Assembly: GCA_024231975.1 (NCBI GenBank)
Contig: JAAEQB010000055.1
Coordinates: 1-46,692, forward strand
DNA: 46,692 nt
DNA from: Allobosea sp.
GTDB lineage: Bacteria; Pseudomonadota; Alphaproteobacteria; Rhizobiales; Beijerinckiaceae
Reading direction: 5' to 3'
Each line of letters begins with the position of its first letter. The first letter of the stretch is position 1. Positions 7,727-17,299 of this stretch are shown here, one piece after another. A model generated the notes under the pieces. That model made no database searches, was not told the origin of the DNA, and worked only from the letters and a program-made list of their open reading frames with translations. The translations under genes were made by a program, and so were the position numbers.

Positions 7727-10507
7727 TTATTCCGCCGCGGTGATCAGCGCTTCCTCGGCCGGCACTGCCGCTGCCCTGACGGCGCAGAACTTGAATTCGG
7801 GGATCTTGCCGAATGGGTCGAGCGCCGGATTGGTCAGAAGATTGGCCGCAGCCTCCGCATAGCAGAACGGCAGGAACACCATGTTCTGCGGCACGTCGCG
7901 GTCGGAGCGCACCTTGACTGCGACGGCGCCGCGGCGCGTCTCCAGCCTGACGAAGCCGCCCGGCGTGATGCCGAGACGGCCGAGATCGCGCGGCGACATC
8001 AGCGCCACCGCCTCCGGCTCGAGATCGTCGAGCACGCCGGCGCGCCGCGTCATCGAGCCGGTATGCCAGTGCTCGAGCACGCGCCCGGTCGACAGCACCA
8101 TCGGATATTCGTCGTCCGGCAGCTCATCCGGCGCCACTATCTTGGCCGGCACGATCCTGGCCCGCCCGCTCTCGGTAGGGAAGCCCTGGGCGAAGATGAT
8201 CTCGTTGCCGGGCTGGTCGGGCCCGTCGACCGGATAGGTCACGGCTCCTTCCCGCTCCAGCCGCTCCCAGGTGATGTTGCGGAAGGACGGCATCACCAGC
8301 GCCATCTCGGCGAAGACATCGGCCGGGCCGCCATAGTGCCAGCCACAGCCCATCCGCTTGGCGATCTCCTGGATGATCCACCAGTCCTGCCTGGCATCGC
8401 CCGGCGGGCGCACGACCTGGCGGGCCATCTGGACGCGCCGGTCGGTGTTGGTGAAGGTGCCGACCTTCTCGGCGAAGGCCGAGGCCGGCAGCACGACATC
8501 GGCGTGGAAGGCCGTCTCGGTCAGGAACAGGTCCTGCACGACGAGATGGTCGAGCATCGCCAGCGCCTCGCGGGCATGGTTGAGGTCGGGATCCGACATC
8601 GCCGGGTTCTCGCCCTCGATATACATGCCGCGGATCTCACCGGCATGGATCGCGTTCATGATCTCGACGACGGTCAGGCCGCGCTTCGGATCGAGCGACT
8701 GGCCCCAGAGATCCTCGAAGATGGCACGCACGGCATCTTTCTCGACCGATTGATAGTCTGGATAGACCATCGGAATCAGGCCGGCATCGGAAGCGCCCTG
8801 GACATTGTTCTGGCCACGCAGCGGATGCAGCCCCGTGCCCGGCCGGCCGATTTGGCCGGTGACCATGGCGAGCGCGATCAGGCAGCGAGCATTGTCGGTG
8901 CCGTGGATGTGCTGGCTGACGCCCATCCCCCAGAAGATGATCGAGGCGCGCGAACGGGCATAGGCGCGCGCGACCTCTTTCAGCGTCTCCGCCGGGATGC
9001 CGCAGACCGCGGCCATCTTCTCGGGCGGGAAGGCCTGGATGCTCTCCTTCAGCCGTTCATAGCCTTCGGTATAGCCGGCGATGTACTGCTCGTCGGTCAG
9101 CCCCTCGGTGATGATGGTGTGCAGCAGCGCGTTCAGCATCGCGACATCGCTGCCTGGCTTGAAGGCGAGGTGCTGCCAGGCATGGCGCGACAGCGACTGC
9201 CGGCGCGGGTCCATGATGACGAGCTTGGCCCCCTTCTTGGCGGCGTTCTTGAGGAAGGTCGCGGCGACCGGGTGGTTCACGGTCGGGTTGGCGCCGATGA
9301 CGATGATAAGCTCGGCATCGAGCGCCGCCGCGAAGGGCGCCGTGACCGCGCCGGAGTTGACGCCCTCCATCAGTGCCGCCACCGAGGAGGCGTGGCAGAG
9401 CCTGGTGCAGTGGTCGACATTGTTCGAGCCGAAGCCGGTACGCACCAGCTTCTGGAAGAGATAGGCCTCCTCGTTCGAGCCCTTGGCCGAGCCGAAGCCG
9501 GCGAGCGCCTTGCGGCCCTTCCCGTCGCGGACGCGGTTCAGCCCCTTCGCTGCGAGATCGAGCGCCTCCTCCCAGGAGGCCTCGCGGAAATGCGTCCAGG
9601 GATTGGCGGGATCGACCTGGTCGCGCGCATCCTTGGGCATGTTCGGCAGCCGCACCAGCGGCTTGGTGAGGCGGTGCGGATGGTGGATGTAATCGAAGCC
9701 GAAGCGCCCCTTGACGCAGAGCCGGTTGTGATTGGCCGGGCCGTCGCGCCCCTCCGCATAGATGATCGCCTCGTCCTTGACGTTGTAGCTGACCTGGCAG
9801 CCGACCCCGCAATAGGGGCAGAGCGAATCGACCTTTCTGTCGGGCCAGACGGTGCGCGTCTGTTTCTCGTCGAGGAAGACCGAAGGCATCAGCGCCCCGG
9901 TCGGGCAGGCCTGCACGCATTCGCCGCAGGCGACGCAGGTCGACTGGCCCATCGGATCGTCAAAATCGAAGACGATCTTGGTCCCGGCACTGCGATAGGC
10001 CATGCCGATCACGTCGTTGACCTGGACCTCGCGGCAGGCCCGCACGCAGAGCCCGCACTGGATGCAGGCGTCGAGATTGACGCTCATCGCGGTGTGGCTG
10101 ACGTCCGGGCTCCAGCGTTCCAGCGCAGGGAAGCGGCTTTCGGTGACGCCGGTGCGCTCGGCCCAGTTCCAGAATTTCGAGGTCGGGTCGTGCGAGGTTT
10201 CGCGCGCCGGCTGGTCTGCCACGAGCAGTTCCATCACCATCTTGCGGGCCTTCTCGGCCCGCTCGGTCCCGGTATGGACCTTCATGCCGACGGTCGGCTT
10301 GCGCATGCAGGAGGCGGCAAGCACGCGCTCGCCCTCGATCTCGACCATGCAGGCGCGGCAATTGCCGTCGGCCCGGTAGTCGGGCTCCGGCGAATAGCAC
10401 AGATGCGGAATCGCGGTGCCGAGGCGCTGCGCCACCTGCCAGATCGTCTCGCCATAGGCGGCTTCGACGCGCTCGCCGTTCAGTTCGAAGCTGATGCCCT
10501 GGGTCAT
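7727..10507 (-). CDS. fdhA: NAD-dependent formate dehydrogenase, catalytic alpha subunit
   Basis: A 926-aa cytoplasmic Mo/W bis-MGD enzyme that oxidises formate to CO2. Domains in order: [2Fe-2S] plant-type ferredoxin (Cys37, 50, 53, 67); two [4Fe-4S] ferredoxin clusters (Cys148/151/154/158 and Cys191/194/197/201); a further cluster near the cofactor (Cys230/233/237/264, PYCGVGC); the catalytic domain with Cys371-His372 in CTRLCHASS; and a C-terminal MGD-binding domain. The active site uses Cys, not selenocysteine. The segment after residue 90, where FdsA/NuoG proteins carry a His-Cys3 [4Fe-4S] site, reads ADQPARETSHDP and has no Cys, so one cluster is missing. It overlaps fdhB by ATGA (10504-10507), so translation is coupled. 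It disposes of the formate released by Frc. Confidence 0.93.
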   Translation of the reverse strand: MTQGISFELNGERVEAAYGETIWQVAQRLGTAIPHLCYSPEPDYRADGNCRACMVEIEGERVLAASCMRKPTVGMKVHTGTERAEKARKMVMELLVADQPARETSHDPTSKFWNWAERTGVTESRFPALERWSPDVSHTAMSVNLDACIQCGLCVRACREVQVNDVIGMAYRSAGTKIVFDFDDPMGQSTCVACGECVQACPTGALMPSVFLDEKQTRTVWPDRKVDSLCPYCGVGCQVSYNVKDEAIIYAEGRDGPANHNRLCVKGRFGFDYIHHPHRLTKPLVRLPNMPKDARDQVDPANPWTHFREASWEEALDLAAKGLNRVRDGKGRKALAGFGSAKGSNEEAYLFQKLVRTGFGSNNVDHCTRLCHASSVAALMEGVNSGAVTAPFAAALDAELIIVIGANPTVNHPVAATFLKNAAKKGAKLVIMDPRRQSLSRHAWQHLAFKPGSDVAMLNALLHTIITEGLTDEQYIAGYTEGYERLKESIQAFPPEKMAAVCGIPAETLKEVARAYARSRASIIFWGMGVSQHIHGTDNARCLIALAMVTGQIGRPGTGLHPLRGQNNVQGASDAGLIPMVYPDYQSVEKDAVRAIFEDLWGQSLDPKRGLTVVEIMNAIHAGEIRGMYIEGENPAMSDPDLNHAREALAMLDHLVVQDLFLTETAFHADVVLPASAFAEKVGTFTNTDRRVQMARQVVRPPGDARQDWWIIQEIAKRMGCGWHYGGPADVFAEMALVMPSFRNITWERLEREGAVTYPVDGPDQPGNEIIFAQGFPTESGRARIVPAKIVAPDELPDDEYPMVLSTGRVLEHWHTGSMTRRAGVLDDLEPEAVALMSPRDLGRLGITPGGFVRLETRRGAVAVKVRSDRDVPQNMVFLPFCYAEAAANLLTNPALDPFGKIPEFKFCAVRAAAVPAEEALITAAE

Positions 10508-12216
10508 TCCGCAGCATCCCTCGTCATGAATTCCTCGGGGAAGTAACGCATCACGCAGGTCAGCGGGTTCGAGGCCGCCTGGCCGAGCCCGCAGATCGAG
10601 GCATCGCGCATCGCCTGGGAGAGTTCACCGAGCAGATCCTGGTTCCAGATCGGGCGCTGCATCAGCATCACCGCTTTCTGCGTGCCGACGCGGCAGGGCG
10701 TGCACTGCCCGCAGCTCTCATCCTCGAAGAAGCGCATCAGGTTGAGCGCGGCAGCGCGCATGTCGTCCTGGTCCGAGAGCACCACGACCGCAGCCGAGCC
10801 GATGAAGCAGCCATGCTTCTCGAGCGTGCCGAAATCGAGCGGGATGTCATCCATCCGCGCCGGCAGGATGCCGCCGGAGGCGCCGCCCGGCAGATAGGCG
10901 TGGAAGCGGTGGCCATCCTGCATGCCGCCGCAGAATTCCTCGATCAGCTCGCGGATGGTGACGCCCGCCGGGGCGAGCTTGACGCCGGGCTCCTTGATCC
11001 GGCCCGAGACCGAATAGCTGCGCAGGCCGGTGCGGCCATTGCGGCCATGCGAGTTCCACCAGCCATTGCCCCTCTCGACGATGTCGCGGATCCAGTAGAG
11101 CGTCTCGACATTGTTGATCAGCGTCGGCTGGCCGAAGAGCCCGACCTGGAATGGATAGGGTGGCTTGTGCCGCGGCAGGCCGCGCTTGCCCTCGATGCTT
11201 TCGAGCAAGGAGGATTCCTCGCCGCAGATGTAGGCCCCTGCCCCGCGGCGCAGATGCATGGCCGGCCCGCCCGGCGGGAGCTTGGCGATCTCGCGCGCCA
11301 GGATCTCGCGGGCCACCGGGTATTCGTCGCGCAGATAGATGTAGACGTCGGTGGCCTGGACGACGTGGGCGCCGATCAGCGTGCCCTCGAGGAAGCGGTG
11401 CGGATCGGCGTTGAGGTAATGCCGGTCCTTGAAGGTGCCGGGCTCGCCCTCGTCGCCATTGACCGCCATCAGGCGCGGCCCCGGTTCGCCGAGCACGGCG
11501 CGCCATTTGCGGCCCGTCGGGAAACCGGCACCACCAAGACCGCGCAAGCCGGAATCGTCGAGGATGGCCAGGATCGACTCGACGCTGCGCTCGCCGGAAC
11601 GCAGGCTGTCCAGCAGGCCATAGCCGCCGCCGGCCCGATAGGCGTCGTAGTCGACGTAATCGGCCATGTGCGGGTGGGTATCGCCCGCCTCGATCGCGGC
11701 AAGGACGCTCTGCGTGGTCGCGGCATGGATGAAATGGTGACCGACCTCCACCGCGGGAGCCTGGTCGCACAGGCCGACGCAAGGCGCTCGCATGACCCGG
11801 ACCGATGGGCCGACGGCACCGCTCAGGCTTTCGAGCAGCTCTTCCGCGCGATGCATCGCGCAGGTCAGGCTGTCGCAGACGCGGACTGTCAGCGGCGGGA
11901 GATCGGGTTCGCCTTCCTTCACGATATCGAAATGGGCGTAGAAGGTCGCGGTCTCGAAGACCTCGGCGAAGGACAGCCGCATCTCATCGGCGAGCGCCGC
12001 CAGATGGGCCGCCGAGATCTGGTGGTAGCGGTCCTGGATCAGATGGAGATGCTCGATCAGGAGGTCGCGCCGGCGCGGGCGATCGCCGAGCAGCTCCGCA
12101 ATTTCCTGCAGCGCGCGCGGTTCGACCTGCCGCCCCTTCGGCGTCGACCGGGCGCGCTTCCGGCCGAGGCCGGGATGCTCGAAGGCATGGACATTGTGAT
12201 TGTGCTGCCCGCTCAT
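10504..12216 (-). CDS. fdhB: NAD-dependent formate dehydrogenase, fused NuoE-NuoF beta subunit
   Basis: A 570-aa diaphorase subunit that passes electrons from the alpha subunit to NAD+. Residues about 30-180 are NuoE-like, with a [2Fe-2S] site at Cys114, 119, 146 and 150. Residues about 195-570 are NuoF-like, with the FMN/NADH loop GLGGAGFPTG (226-235), NGDEGEPGTFKDR, GAGAYICGEES and a [4Fe-4S] site at Cys502, 505, 508 and 542. The fusion is the arrangement known from Methylobacterium FDH1 rather than the separate FdsG and FdsB of Rhodobacter or Cupriavidus. I chose the ATG at 12216 because GGGAGGAG lies upstream; an in-frame start at 12282 would add 22 residues with no domain. It is first in fdhBA, with the shared operator 116-132 nt upstream. 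No fdhD or fdhE is nearby. Confidence 0.92.
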   Translation of the reverse strand: MSGQHNHNVHAFEHPGLGRKRARSTPKGRQVEPRALQEIAELLGDRPRRRDLLIEHLHLIQDRYHQISAAHLAALADEMRLSFAEVFETATFYAHFDIVKEGEPDLPPLTVRVCDSLTCAMHRAEELLESLSGAVGPSVRVMRAPCVGLCDQAPAVEVGHHFIHAATTQSVLAAIEAGDTHPHMADYVDYDAYRAGGGYGLLDSLRSGERSVESILAILDDSGLRGLGGAGFPTGRKWRAVLGEPGPRLMAVNGDEGEPGTFKDRHYLNADPHRFLEGTLIGAHVVQATDVYIYLRDEYPVAREILAREIAKLPPGGPAMHLRRGAGAYICGEESSLLESIEGKRGLPRHKPPYPFQVGLFGQPTLINNVETLYWIRDIVERGNGWWNSHGRNGRTGLRSYSVSGRIKEPGVKLAPAGVTIRELIEEFCGGMQDGHRFHAYLPGGASGGILPARMDDIPLDFGTLEKHGCFIGSAAVVVLSDQDDMRAAALNLMRFFEDESCGQCTPCRVGTQKAVMLMQRPIWNQDLLGELSQAMRDASICGLGQAASNPLTCVMRYFPEEFMTRDAAE

Positions 12217-12331
12217 CGGCCGAACCGTCTCCTCCCTCACCGGAGCCGAGGCTCCGTCTGCGCTGTGCCGTTGTCCCGGCACTTGCGGCGATAACCAGAG
12301 GTTATCCGAAAGATTCTAAGGTGCCAACCTC

Positions 12332-12348
12332 TGGCATGCATAATGCCA
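12332..12348. promoter_or_regulatory. 17-bp operator upstream of fdhBA
   Basis: A perfect inverted repeat, TGGCAT-GCATA-ATGCCA, extended by one more base pair on each side (C...G). It lies 116-132 nt upstream of the fdhB start. No TTGAC box was found at the spacing seen for the three other promoters, so its position relative to the fdhB promoter is unclear. Confidence 0.65.
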
Positions 12349-12420
12349 GTTCATAGCTGCCGCCTTGATCGAACCGAATGCATCTCTCTGGTTCAGTGAA
12401 TTCCCGTCGACATTCCCCTC

Positions 12421-12454
12421 TTGACAGCGGCATGAATTGGCATGCCAAATACCA
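12421..12454 (+). promoter_or_regulatory. Promoter -35 box and 17-bp operator of the acyl-CoA synthetase gene
   Basis: TTGACA at 12421-12426 is a consensus -35 box. After 11 nt comes TGGCAT-GCCAA-ATACCA (12438-12454), which would cover the -10 region. Inside it, TTGGCATGCCAA (12437-12448) is also a perfect 12-bp palindrome. The site ends 91 nt before the ATG at 12546. A protein bound here would block RNA polymerase, so repression is the simplest reading. Confidence 0.6.
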
Positions 12455-12545
12455 ATCAAGAACCCCAGTCGGAAAAATGCCCCGAAGCACGCGGGCAGCC
12501 CGGCGGTGGGTCAAGACAATAAAATTCCACTGGAGGAAGCGCATC

Positions 12546-14723
12546 ATGGTGACCCAGGCAGCCCTCAAGATGAATCCGCGCGAAACAGACGTCGACCAGG
12601 CGACGGTCCGCAAGGTCCTGGACGGCGTCAAGGCCGATGGCCGCACCAGCCTGACGGCTCCCGAAGCCAAGCTGGTCTGCGACGCCTACGATATCCCGCT
12701 GCCCAAGGAAGGCCTCGCCAAATCGGCCGACGAGGCCGTGAAGCTGGCGGGCGGCATGGGCTATCCCGTCGTGATGAAGATCGTGTCGGCGGACATCCTG
12801 CACAAGACCGATGCCGGCGGCGTGGTCGTCGGCGTCAAGAGCGATGCGGAAGCCCGCGCCGCCCATGACACCATCCTGGCCAATGCCAGGAAATACAAGG
12901 CCGACGCCAAGATCGAGGGCATCCAGGTCCAGCAGATGCTGCCGACGGGCGCGACCGAGACGCTGGTCGGTGCGATCACCGACCCTTCGTTCGGCAAGCT
13001 CGTCGCCTTCGGCCTCGGTGGCGTGCTCGTCGAGGTGCTGAAGGACCTGACCTTCCGCCTTGCGCCGGTCAACGAAGCGCAGGCGCTCGACATGATCGGC
13101 TCGATCAAGGCCAAGGAGATGCTCGACGGCGTGCGTGGCGGCGAAGCGGTCGACCGCGGCGCGCTCGCTTCGATCCTGGTCCAGGTCTCGGCACTGCTCG
13201 ACGACTTCCCGGAGATCGAGGAGCTCGACCTCAACCCGGTCTTCGCGACGAAATCCGGCGCGACCGCGGTCGATGCCCGCATCGTCTGCAATTTCGAGGC
13301 GCGCAAGGAACGCTTCCGCCCTGACCAGGACGCGATCGTCAAGGCGATGAACCGCATCTTCCATCCCAAGGCCGTGGCGGTGATCGGCGCCTCGAACGAG
13401 GCCGGCAAGATCGGCAATTCGGTGATGAAGAACCTGATCAATGGCGGCTACAAGGGCACGATCGTGCCCGTGCATCCGAAGGCCGATACGATCGAGGGCA
13501 TCAAGGCCTACAAGTCGATCCTCGACTATGACGGCCAGGTCGATGTCGCGGTCTTCGCGGTGCCGGCGCATCTTTGCGTCGCTGCGATGGAAGAGGTCGG
13601 CCGTAAGAAGGTGCCCGGCGCGGTGATGATCCCCTCGGGCTTCGCCGAGACCAACAACCAGCCGCTGCAGGACGAACTGCTCGCCGTCGCGCGCAAGCAC
13701 GACGTGCGCATCATGGGTCCGAACATCTACGGCTTCTACTATACGCCCGAGAACCTCTGCGCGACCTTCTGCACGGCCTTCGACGTCAAGGGCAAGGCGG
13801 CCCTGTCCTCGCAGTCCGGCGGCGTCGGCATGTCGATCATCGGTTTTGCCCGCTCGACCAAGATGGGCGTCTCCTCGATCGTCGGCCTCGGCAACAAGTC
13901 GGACCTCGACGAGGACGATCTGCTGACCTTCTTCGAGCAGGATCCGAACACCTCGGTGATCGCGATGCACTGCGAGGACCTGAAGGACGGCCGCGCCTTC
14001 TCCGAGGTCGCCGAGCGCGTCTCGAAGAAGAAGCCGGTGATCGTGCTCAAGGCCGGGCGCACCGCCTACGGCGCCAAGGCCGCCGCCTCGCACACCGGCG
14101 CGCTCGCCGGCAACGACAAGATCTATGACGACATCCTCAAGGCGTCCGGCGTCATCCGCGCCCCCTCGCTGCGCGGCATGCTCGAATATGCCCGCGGCGT
14201 GCAGGTCCTGCCGGCGCCGAAGGGCGAGAACGTCCTGATCATCACCGGCGCCGGTGGCTCCGGCGTGCTGCTCTCGGACGCCTGCTTCGACAACGGCCTG
14301 ACGCTGATGAAGATGCCGGATGATCTCGACGCGGCCTTCCGCAAGTTCATCCCGCCCTTCGGCGCCGCCGGCAACCCGGTCGACATCACCGGCGGCGAGC
14401 CGCCGCTGACCTACCAGAACACGGTCCGGCTCGGCCTCAACGACGAGCGCATCCATGCGCTCATCCTCGGCTACTGGCACACGATCGTGACCCCGCCGCT
14501 GGTCTTCGCCGACAAGATGATCGAGGTCGTCACCGAGGCCCGCGCCAAGGGCATCGACAAGCCGATCGTCGCCTCGCTGGTCGGCGACGTCGAGGTCGAG
14601 AAGGCCTGCGAGAAGCTCTACGACCATGGCATCGTGGCCTATCCGTACACCACGGAGACGCCGGTCGAGGTGCTCGGCGCCAAGTACAAATGGGCGCGCG
14701 CCGCCGGCCTGATCAAGGGCTGA
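12546..14723 (+). CDS. ADP-forming acyl-CoA synthetase, fused beta-alpha type
   Basis: A 725-aa fused member of the ADP-forming acetyl-CoA synthetase superfamily (acid + ATP + CoA = acyl-CoA + ADP + Pi). The N-terminal 260 residues are the ATP-grasp beta domain, with the putative swinging His86 in ILHKTDAGGV. The rest is the CoA-binding and ligase alpha part (NPKAVAVIGASNEAGK is FHPKAVAVIGAS here), with the phospho-His516 in ASHTGALAG. The order is beta first, the reverse of the Pat/YfiQ arrangement, and there is no GNAT domain. GGAGGAAG lies just upstream of the ATG at 12546. It is monocistronic or loosely linked to the sucCD pair. Its substrate is unknown. Context suggests a small acid such as oxalate, formate, glycolate or acetate. 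Confidence 0.85.
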   Translation: MVTQAALKMNPRETDVDQATVRKVLDGVKADGRTSLTAPEAKLVCDAYDIPLPKEGLAKSADEAVKLAGGMGYPVVMKIVSADILHKTDAGGVVVGVKSDAEARAAHDTILANARKYKADAKIEGIQVQQMLPTGATETLVGAITDPSFGKLVAFGLGGVLVEVLKDLTFRLAPVNEAQALDMIGSIKAKEMLDGVRGGEAVDRGALASILVQVSALLDDFPEIEELDLNPVFATKSGATAVDARIVCNFEARKERFRPDQDAIVKAMNRIFHPKAVAVIGASNEAGKIGNSVMKNLINGGYKGTIVPVHPKADTIEGIKAYKSILDYDGQVDVAVFAVPAHLCVAAMEEVGRKKVPGAVMIPSGFAETNNQPLQDELLAVARKHDVRIMGPNIYGFYYTPENLCATFCTAFDVKGKAALSSQSGGVGMSIIGFARSTKMGVSSIVGLGNKSDLDEDDLLTFFEQDPNTSVIAMHCEDLKDGRAFSEVAERVSKKKPVIVLKAGRTAYGAKAAASHTGALAGNDKIYDDILKASGVIRAPSLRGMLEYARGVQVLPAPKGENVLIITGAGGSGVLLSDACFDNGLTLMKMPDDLDAAFRKFIPPFGAAGNPVDITGGEPPLTYQNTVRLGLNDERIHALILGYWHTIVTPPLVFADKMIEVVTEARAKGIDKPIVASLVGDVEVEKACEKLYDHGIVAYPYTTETPVEVLGAKYKWARAAGLIKG

Positions 14724-14740
14724 GCGCCAGGCTCCGATTC

Positions 14741-14775
14741 CCTGCGACGCCCGGACTTACGTCCAGCGTCGCAGG
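14741..14775 (+). other. Stem-loop between acyl-CoA synthetase and sucC
   Basis: CCTGCGACGC (14741-14750) pairs perfectly with GCGTCGCAGG (14766-14775), and an inner GGAC/GTCC stem closes a TTAC loop. The structure starts 18 nt after the stop codon. There is no T run behind it, so it may be a weak terminator, an attenuator or an mRNA-stabilising end rather than a classical intrinsic terminator. The rest of the gap (14776-14911) shows only the sucC leader. Confidence 0.5.
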
Positions 14776-14911
14776 CTGCACGCACCGCGTGACGAACCGC
14801 TCCCATCCGGCAGGAGGGAACGGCCCCATACAATCGTTCAAGGTTCTGTTCCGAATGGCCGGCGCCGCGGAAAGGCCCGGTCGCTCTCCCCGAAATCCGA
14901 GAGAGATCGCG

Positions 14912-16108
<1,197 letters not shown>

Positions 16109-16170
16109 GGAGCGACCGGGAAGATCCTCGGCCTGGAAAGAAACAAACCAATAAGCAAGAGGGGAAACGC

Positions 16171-17100
16171 GTGGCTATCCTGATCGACAAGACCACCAAG
16201 GTCATCTGCCAGGGCTTCACCGGCAAGAACGGCACCTTCCACTCCGAGCAGGCGATCGCCTACGGCACGCGCATGGTCGGCGGCGTCGCGCCTGGCAAGG
16301 GGGGCCAGAGCCATCTTGGCCTGCCCGTTTTCAACACGGTCGCCGAGGCAAGGAAGAAGACCGGCGCCACGGCTTCCGTCGTCTACGTGCCGCCGCCGGG
16401 CGCGGCCGATGCGATCTGCGAGGCGATCGACGCCGAGGTCCCGCTGATCGTCTGCATCACCGAGGGCATCCCGGTGATGGACATGATCAAGGTCAAGCGC
16501 ATGCTCTCCGGCTCGAAGTCGCGGCTGATCGGGCCGAATTGCCCGGGCATCGTCACCGCCGGCGAGAGCAAGATCGGCATCATGCCGGCCAACATCTTCA
16601 AGCGAGGCTCGGTCGGCATCGTCTCGCGTTCGGGCACGCTGACCTATGAGGCGGTGTTCCAGACCACGAACGAGGGGCTCGGCCAGACCACGGCGGTCGG
16701 CATCGGCGGCGACCCGGTCAAGGGTACAGAATTCATCGACATGCTCGAACTCTTCCTGGCCGACCCCGCGACGGAGTCGATCGTGATGATCGGCGAGATC
16801 GGCGGCTCGGCCGAGGAAGACGCGGCACAGTTCATCAGGGACGAAGCCAAGCGCGGGCGGTCCAAGCCGATGGTCGGCTTCATCGCCGGCCGCACGGCGC
16901 CTCCCGGCCGCCGCATGGGCCATGCCGGCGCGATCATCTCCGGCGGCAAGGGCGGCGCCGAGGACAAGATCGCGGCGATGGAAGCAGCCGGCATCCGGGT
17001 ATCGCCCTCGCCGGCGCGCCTCGGCAAGACGCTGGTCGAATTGCTCAGCGGCGAAGTCGCTATCCAGAAGCGCTGCGCCGAGATCGAGTGGTCGTTCTGA
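16171..17100 (+). CDS. sucD: Succinate-CoA ligase alpha subunit paralogue
   Basis: A 309-aa subunit with the CoA-binding fold (CQGFTGKNGTFH), GPNCPG at 121-126, SRSGTLTYE at 152-160, the Glu of GEIGGSAEEDA near 209 and the phospho-His251 in RRMGHAGAI. All residues expected for succinate-CoA ligase are present. It starts with GTG at 16171 behind GAGGGG. It has about 15 residues after the usual SucD end (KTLVELL), closing EIEWSF. It lies 62 nt after sucC and is followed by an intrinsic terminator. With SucC it could regenerate succinyl-CoA, which Frc-type transferases can use to prime oxalyl-CoA formation. This role is inferred. Confidence 0.87.
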   Translation: MAILIDKTTKVICQGFTGKNGTFHSEQAIAYGTRMVGGVAPGKGGQSHLGLPVFNTVAEARKKTGATASVVYVPPPGAADAICEAIDAEVPLIVCITEGIPVMDMIKVKRMLSGSKSRLIGPNCPGIVTAGESKIGIMPANIFKRGSVGIVSRSGTLTYEAVFQTTNEGLGQTTAVGIGGDPVKGTEFIDMLELFLADPATESIVMIGEIGGSAEEDAAQFIRDEAKRGRSKPMVGFIAGRTAPPGRRMGHAGAIISGGKGGAEDKIAAMEAAGIRVSPSPARLGKTLVELLSGEVAIQKRCAEIEWSF

Positions 17101-17176
17101 TCTTACGGCACAGCGTTCTCAGCGATAGCTGGCGTAGCTGTCCGACAGCCGGGGGGGCCGACCTCCTGCACTGAAG

Positions 17177-17209
17177 ACCCCGCAGCCCTCTGGTCGCGGG
17201 GTTTCTTTT
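17177..17209 (+). terminator. Intrinsic terminator after sucCD
   Basis: ACCCCGC (17177-17183) pairs with GCGGGGT (17196-17202), followed directly by TTCTTTT. A classical intrinsic terminator 76 nt past the sucD stop. The neighbouring sequence to 17299 holds only the leader of the next gene. Confidence 0.8.
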
Positions 17210-17299
17210 CGTCTGCCTCTACGGCAATCCGCGTGACCTCTTACATGGACGCGGAGCGCATCCGGCGCTATGCGCTGCAGCAATGCAGGAGCAGCGATC

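Larger units (their letters stand above)
12217..12545. promoter_or_regulatory. Divergent control region, fdhBA / acyl-CoA synthetase
   Basis: A 329-bp region between two divergent genes. It holds two copies of the 17-bp repeat, a TTGACA box and the two ribosome-binding sites, and no coding sequence that I can support. Frames that run through it only extend the flanking genes and carry no domain. The two operators are 89 bp apart and each sits nearer to one of the two promoters, so the operons may be controlled separately but together. Confidence 0.6.

Noticed and set aside
7568..10546. A 992-codon open frame on the plus strand opposite fdhA
   Set aside because: It mirrors fdhA codons in a high-GC gene, has no recognisable domain, and fdhA on the other strand has full catalytic motifs.
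12437..12448. TTGGCATGCCAA as a separate 12-bp operator
   Set aside because: It is a perfect palindrome, but it is contained in the 17-bp repeat pattern shared with five other sites, which explains it better.
12456..14627. A 723-codon open frame on the minus strand opposite the fused acyl-CoA synthetase
   Set aside because: Antisense shadow without domains; the sense protein has both phospho-His sites of its family.
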